Source: Fratercula arctica
Taxonomy: Eukaryota > Chordata > Aves > Charadriiformes > Alcidae
Direction: 5' to 3'
Assembly (NCBI GenBank): GCA_947846985.1
Contig: CANTUZ010000008.1
Span: forward strand, 23,765,352-23,829,351
Length of the DNA: 64,000 bases
The position numbers and the translations under genes were made by a program. Below the pieces are notes generated by a model that was not told the origin of the DNA, made no database searches, and was given only the letters and a program-made list of their open reading frames with translations. Shown here piece after piece: positions 59,303-64,000 of this stretch (within the stretch, counting starts at the first letter, position 1; each line of letters opens with the position of its first letter).

Positions 59303-62300
59303 TTTAAACGGAAGATAACATTTCTGCTTTAGAAAAAAATGACCCAAATATATCAAAATCACAAAAATGTTGCTGAATGTAGCACTTATCCATTGATTTA
59401 TAAAATAGTAAAAGTTAAGAATAACTAAAATTATCTGCTCTTGAACTGTTTTCCATATTCAGATATTTCCTATGCTTGATGCAATCTGAGGTATAACACA
59501 GAATGTGAGTTTTGGGAACCAACAAGTAAACTATTTCATGGGATGAGAGGCAACTCATTTCCTTTAAGAAACACTGAATGGATAGCCATTGGAGAAAGTC
59601 CATTAACTGCTTTTTAAAAGAATAAATCCACTTTGTAAATACAACACGTAAATACACACTGTTAGCTGTTAAATATTCACTAATTCATATATAGTGAATT
59701 TCTTCTAGTATGTTATCCATTTTTGTTTTCTTCTGTCTTTAAAATTAAAAACTGGGGGGAGTAATGTAGTCAGGAATCTAAACCTTCCTTTATGCTTTAA
59801 ATGTTCTGTGCAGAAGTAAAAGCAAACCCATGCCCTTACGGTACAATAAAACAGGAGGGTACTCAAGCTACATTAGAGATGGTTCTGGTCATGGCACTGT
59901 CAGACCAGTTAAAAAGATAATGGTGATGATAATGATAGCCCAGCATCAGTGCAGGCGGTAAGATGAATGGGAGCTGGAAGAAAACTAACCAACACAGCCA
60001 TCTCCCAGAAGCTGTGCACAATCAATGGACACCTTTAGACTGGAGCAGTTTTGGGGCTCCAGGCCTGGCCACTGGTAACACAGCTGTTAATTATACTGAA
60101 TTTCCAGGAAGCCCTGCAGTTATAAAGTGTCATGTACCTGTACAATTTTACTGCAAGAATCTTTTTTGCAGACCCCCATTCAGTTTCTTCACTTACCCAT
60201 CTCCACCCTACCACATCCTGAGATTTAAAACCCAGATACTTCTGGTACTTGGTTTCTCCATTGGCTGCCTACGGCAAGGAACTGCAGCAAGTCTCAAGTG
60301 GCAGAGGAGAATACTGAAGATGCAACTAAGGCATCTACGGTGGATGAGCATATTCTGCTTATGTATCTTAAAGGGAAGGGTACTAAACCCACTCCCTCTG
60401 ACGTTAAGTTTTGAATCACTATGAGAGAAGACACCTGTTAATTATTTAATAACCTTATCATTAGTTTTACAGGAAGGGGTACTACTAAACTGTCAAAAAC
60501 AACAGTATACCTTACTCTTACAAAAAAGGGGCTCAAAAATTAAAATCCATTTTCAGAGTATTTTTTAAAGATAACACTTTTATTTTCATACATTATTTCA
60601 GTTAAATTTTAATTGAGCTACAGTCAAGAGAACATCTATTTTGGTGAAAAAAGTTATCTTTTTTGACCAAAAATTTCGTGCAACTTGAATTCTTATTCAA
60701 ATCAACCCACTACCTTAAATTAAATTTAGTTCTGCTGTGTTAGAAAACTTCTCAGAACAAAAATTGGCACCAGAATGGTTTGTGGGGAAGATTATTCCTA
60801 GGCCTGCATGAAAACTTCATTTGCATCTGTAAAAAGGAATATATTATATTCCACTAGAATAATAATCAGAATTTTTAAAAGTATAAATACTGGCAAAATA
60901 TCAAATTTATGCAAATTGCTCACTACTATTTTAAATAAGAAATTAAGTTTCTAGTCATATGAGAAGCGAATCACATAGGGGTGGGTGCAGCACAGATCTG
61001 TGAATATTTCTGGTTACCCTTCATTACCTCCAGTTTTACAAGATCAGAACTGATTGCTCCTACATAGAACACATTTTTCAGGTCTTTGTCAATATTTTGT
61101 TTATTAAGAGGTTCGTCAGTTTAGCTTTTCTGCAAGTTTGTTCAGGATTTTATTCTTTCCCCTTTTATAGCAAGTGCTAGGAAAAAAAAGGCAACTGCTT
61201 TTTTTTTTTTGATGTTTTGTTATTTGTTTATTCTCACCTTTTTAAATATGTCTAAAATTTATGACTACTAGGTAACTTTCCCCTGATATGAAGAAAAATT
61301 TTAGTGACCCATAAAATTCGGAATTAAAATTCATTTATTTTTGTTACCATTAATTCCTAGTGTGACCATCACTGCTCACCACAATTTAACACATACTGAA
61401 CACTTTAATATAGCTGAAGCAATGGTCTCTAGGATCCTTTGAACAAATGACCATATTGAATGGTCTGTTCAAGTGACTGACTTTTCTTATTTTTTCTTAG
61501 TCATACAGAGTACCACATGTAAAAAGACCAACTGAAGACTGTCCTTGGACTCCTGAAGCTTACAGTATGCAGCATTAAAGTAGATGATGCTTAGAACTCT
61601 TTGGTTTCTTTTCAAAACCATTGCCAAGCTATAAAAAAGCTAAAGTATAAGCATTTGTGGTAAGCAGTTTTTCACTTTTTAAGAACAGAAACATTATTAT
61701 GTGCACATTTACTAAACTTAATGAAAGATTCCTCAGTGCCGCAGGGGAAAACTGCTCAGTTCTTGGCGTTTGAAGTCCAATCAAAATTGGAGTGCTTTAT
61801 TGATTCATTAACGACATAATTAACTGGAATTGGTGAACTATATCTTCAGGATCAGTATCTGCAATAAAAGAGCTAAATCACACTATTCAACATTTACAAA
61901 ATGTTAATACCTATAATTTTCTACATACTCATCTATAACTAATCCCAAGAAGTCCTAATCACACACACAGAGCTACATGCACAAAACCTCCCAAACATGA
62001 AGCGTGAGCTACAAGCTTACATTTAACCTTCTTCTGGGAGTTTTACGCCCATCTCTCCCTCTCCAGCATTTAAGGGTAATCCATTCACATGTAGTGTTTA
62101 CACGACACTCTGCAGAGATTTTAATCCAGCCACTTTACTTTGCCAAGCTGGAGGGGAGTGGGACAGGTGTCCTACAGGCACCCTTACACCTTAGTACAAA
62201 AGATTATAAAGATTATCAGGGAAAAAATTCCTCTGGTTTCAAGTAGATAGTATTTTATCCCTCATGCCCTCATATTTTCCATTCCTGTATGAAATTAGAA

Positions 62301-64000
62301 AGGTAAATAAGAAGTGACATTGTTTTATCTATTATTGTCCATTTATTTCATTTGGAATTGCTACATTCAGTTGTTATCTTCACAACTTAAAATTATTTAC
62401 CCAGATTTCAAGATCTGGGTAGCAACACAAACTTGATTAGTATTAGATAACGAAATAAGTGCTAGTTTTATTTCCAAAAGTAATTAAGGTAAATTAATCT
62501 TCAAAATAAATGCAATGCTTTTAAAGAAAAAAAAAAAAAAACAGCAACTGCATATACCAAAAAAGTTTCAGTCAGCCTCAGACAACTTTTTCTCCTTTTA
62601 AACTTTTTCAGGTAGCATACATTAAAAAAGACTGCATTTGAAGTTCTTTGCCACAAGTATGAACAGCATTTCATATAAATATATATCACTGCAGGGAAAA
62701 CATGTTCGATCTATACATGAAGTTCCAGCACAGCCTGGATTGAGTAATAATAAAGTACTTGTCTGACTTCCTATGCTGAACTGCTTTTGCTGCCAGCATC
62801 CTTGAAAACAAGAACTGCATTGCTCATTTTGCTGCAACCAATTCTTCAATTCTTAGGAAATCTGAATGTTAGTTTCTGTTACATTAACTTCACTACCGTA
62901 TTCCCAAACTTTTGACCTCCAACAAAAACAGAACCAAACATCATAATGTTTGCCTGTGCTGTATCATTTCAGGGTCCAAAAACATGTATTTCTTCATTTC
63001 TGTTAAAAAAAAAAAAAAAATCATTATGTAAGGCATCAACAGCATGTTATTAAAAAACTAGCATAGCTTTATTGATCTTATTGCCTAGAAATCAATTATC
63101 CTCACAAGTGTCCTGTTTTAAGCCTACTTAGATAATAAGATCTTAAATGACCACTGACAGACGTAGCATCCATGTACCACAGCTACCTATACACACAAAC
63201 ACATGTACATCCATCTATGGACTACAGTGGCCTATACATTGCATAATACCATATTATGTTTATGCAGCTAAGTAGTACTGAACTAGGCAATAGGAAATAG
63301 ATTATCAATTCATAAATAGCACTACTATTGAAATCCATGCCAGAATAAGACTGATCATAAGGAATGCAGCCAAGAACAAGCTGGCTGTGGTCATTTGCCT
63401 TTCCACCCTACACACATTACTGGAGAAACCATAGAAGCCTGGGAGGTGGTGGAGATGCCAAGGAAGTTCATAGTCCCATGAAGAATCCTTAGCAGTCACT
63501 GTGTTTTTTGCCTGACAGTCTCTTTCTGCTGCCAATGTAGCCCACAGGATCTGAACTTGATGGAATGGCTACTGTGAGACATGCCTTGTGTAAAAGTACA
63601 TCACACTGCTCTTGCCTGCCTTTCCAGATGCAAGATACTGTTTTTCTCAGTGCAAAAAGTCTTTCTGTTTTAATTGGGGGTGGGGGTGTGTAGCTTTTAA
63701 TTTACTCATCTCCCATCCCAGCAGTAGTTTGACATTTCCCACGTTTCCACAGAGCTGAACTGGCTGACAGCACAAACACACAAAAACCCCACCATAGACC
63801 AACTTAATCCCTGTCAAAGAAATGATAGGTTTCCACCTACCTCTGCCACAACTTAAATGATGTTTGACTGGAAGTTAATGAGTAACTAGAAGTAACTAGA
63901 AGTAAAAAATGTCTGTCCAAATAGGTAGCCTTTACTAAGAGTAACCTGTCTGCTATGAAGAATCAGGTATAAAATTACTATCTATGGTTTCCCTACAAAA
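59303..64000. other. AT-rich right flank, no supported gene
   Basis: Contains only scattered ORFs. The longest are a 153-codon + strand ORF at 59963-60424 and a 76-codon - strand ORF at 63305-63535 whose last 27 residues form a hydrophobic segment. Neither has supporting splice or start context. A(15-17) runs are present at 62526-62541 and 63006-63020. A short 10-bp tandem repeat (TAACTAGAAG) lies at about 63883-63904. Confidence 0.4.

Noticed and set aside
1..64000. tRNA, rRNA, CRISPR arrays, bacterial operons or mobile integrons
   Set aside because: Looked for cloverleaf-like promoter boxes, regularly spaced identical repeats and closely packed long ORFs; none found. The sequence is vertebrate in character.

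Overview
The window looks like about 64 kb of avian nuclear DNA. The evidence is five CR1 LINE copies, four of them ending in the CR1-type ATTCTATG-like 3' tail, and several LTRs of the short avian endogenous-retrovirus type (TGTCCTGG... or TGTTGTGG... ends, 5-bp target duplications). The background is AT-rich with long homopolymers. There is no bacterial gene organisation, no rRNA, tRNA or CRISPR array, and no obvious CpG island.

Left part (about 1.3-19.2 kb, + strand): a series of open, splice-bounded segments looks like part of one multi-exon gene. The best pieces are 7511-7607, 10627-10842 and 14476-14637, which join in consistent phase into a leucine-rich, probably all-helical (armadillo/HEAT-like) protein. 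I do not recognise the protein, so no symbol is given. Weaker upstream exons (1329, 2329, 3689, 6097) also fit by phase. A possible last exon (18937-19169) is followed by AATAAA at 19229, right beside a solo LTR.

Middle (about 17-47 kb): repeats and non-coding DNA. An opposite-strand LTR/CR1/LTR cluster lies at 17.07-19.57 kb. A further LTR-like block sits at 26.7-27.5 kb, an LTR abuts a CR1 at 29.09 kb, a CR1 fragment with an internal deletion is at 42.06 kb, and an ERVK-like LTR is at 46.3-46.9 kb. A chain of very short phase-compatible exon candidates on the - strand (40.6 to 20.4 kb) is listed only as a finding, because segments this short arise easily by chance.

Right part (47-64 kb): a CR1 at 47.1-47.7 kb, then a second candidate gene on the - strand (54.28 down to about 50.7 kb) with four phase-compatible exons, a fifth terminal-exon-like ORF and an AATAAA downstream of its stop. 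A 1.07-kb antisense CR1 with recognisable reverse-transcriptase sequence follows at 58.2-59.3 kb. The rest is AT-rich DNA with no gene I can support.

If both candidate genes are real they are on opposite strands and point toward each other. All exon calls come from reading splice signals and reading-frame phase by eye. No homology search was possible, so they are predictions. I did not find a convincing novel biological system.
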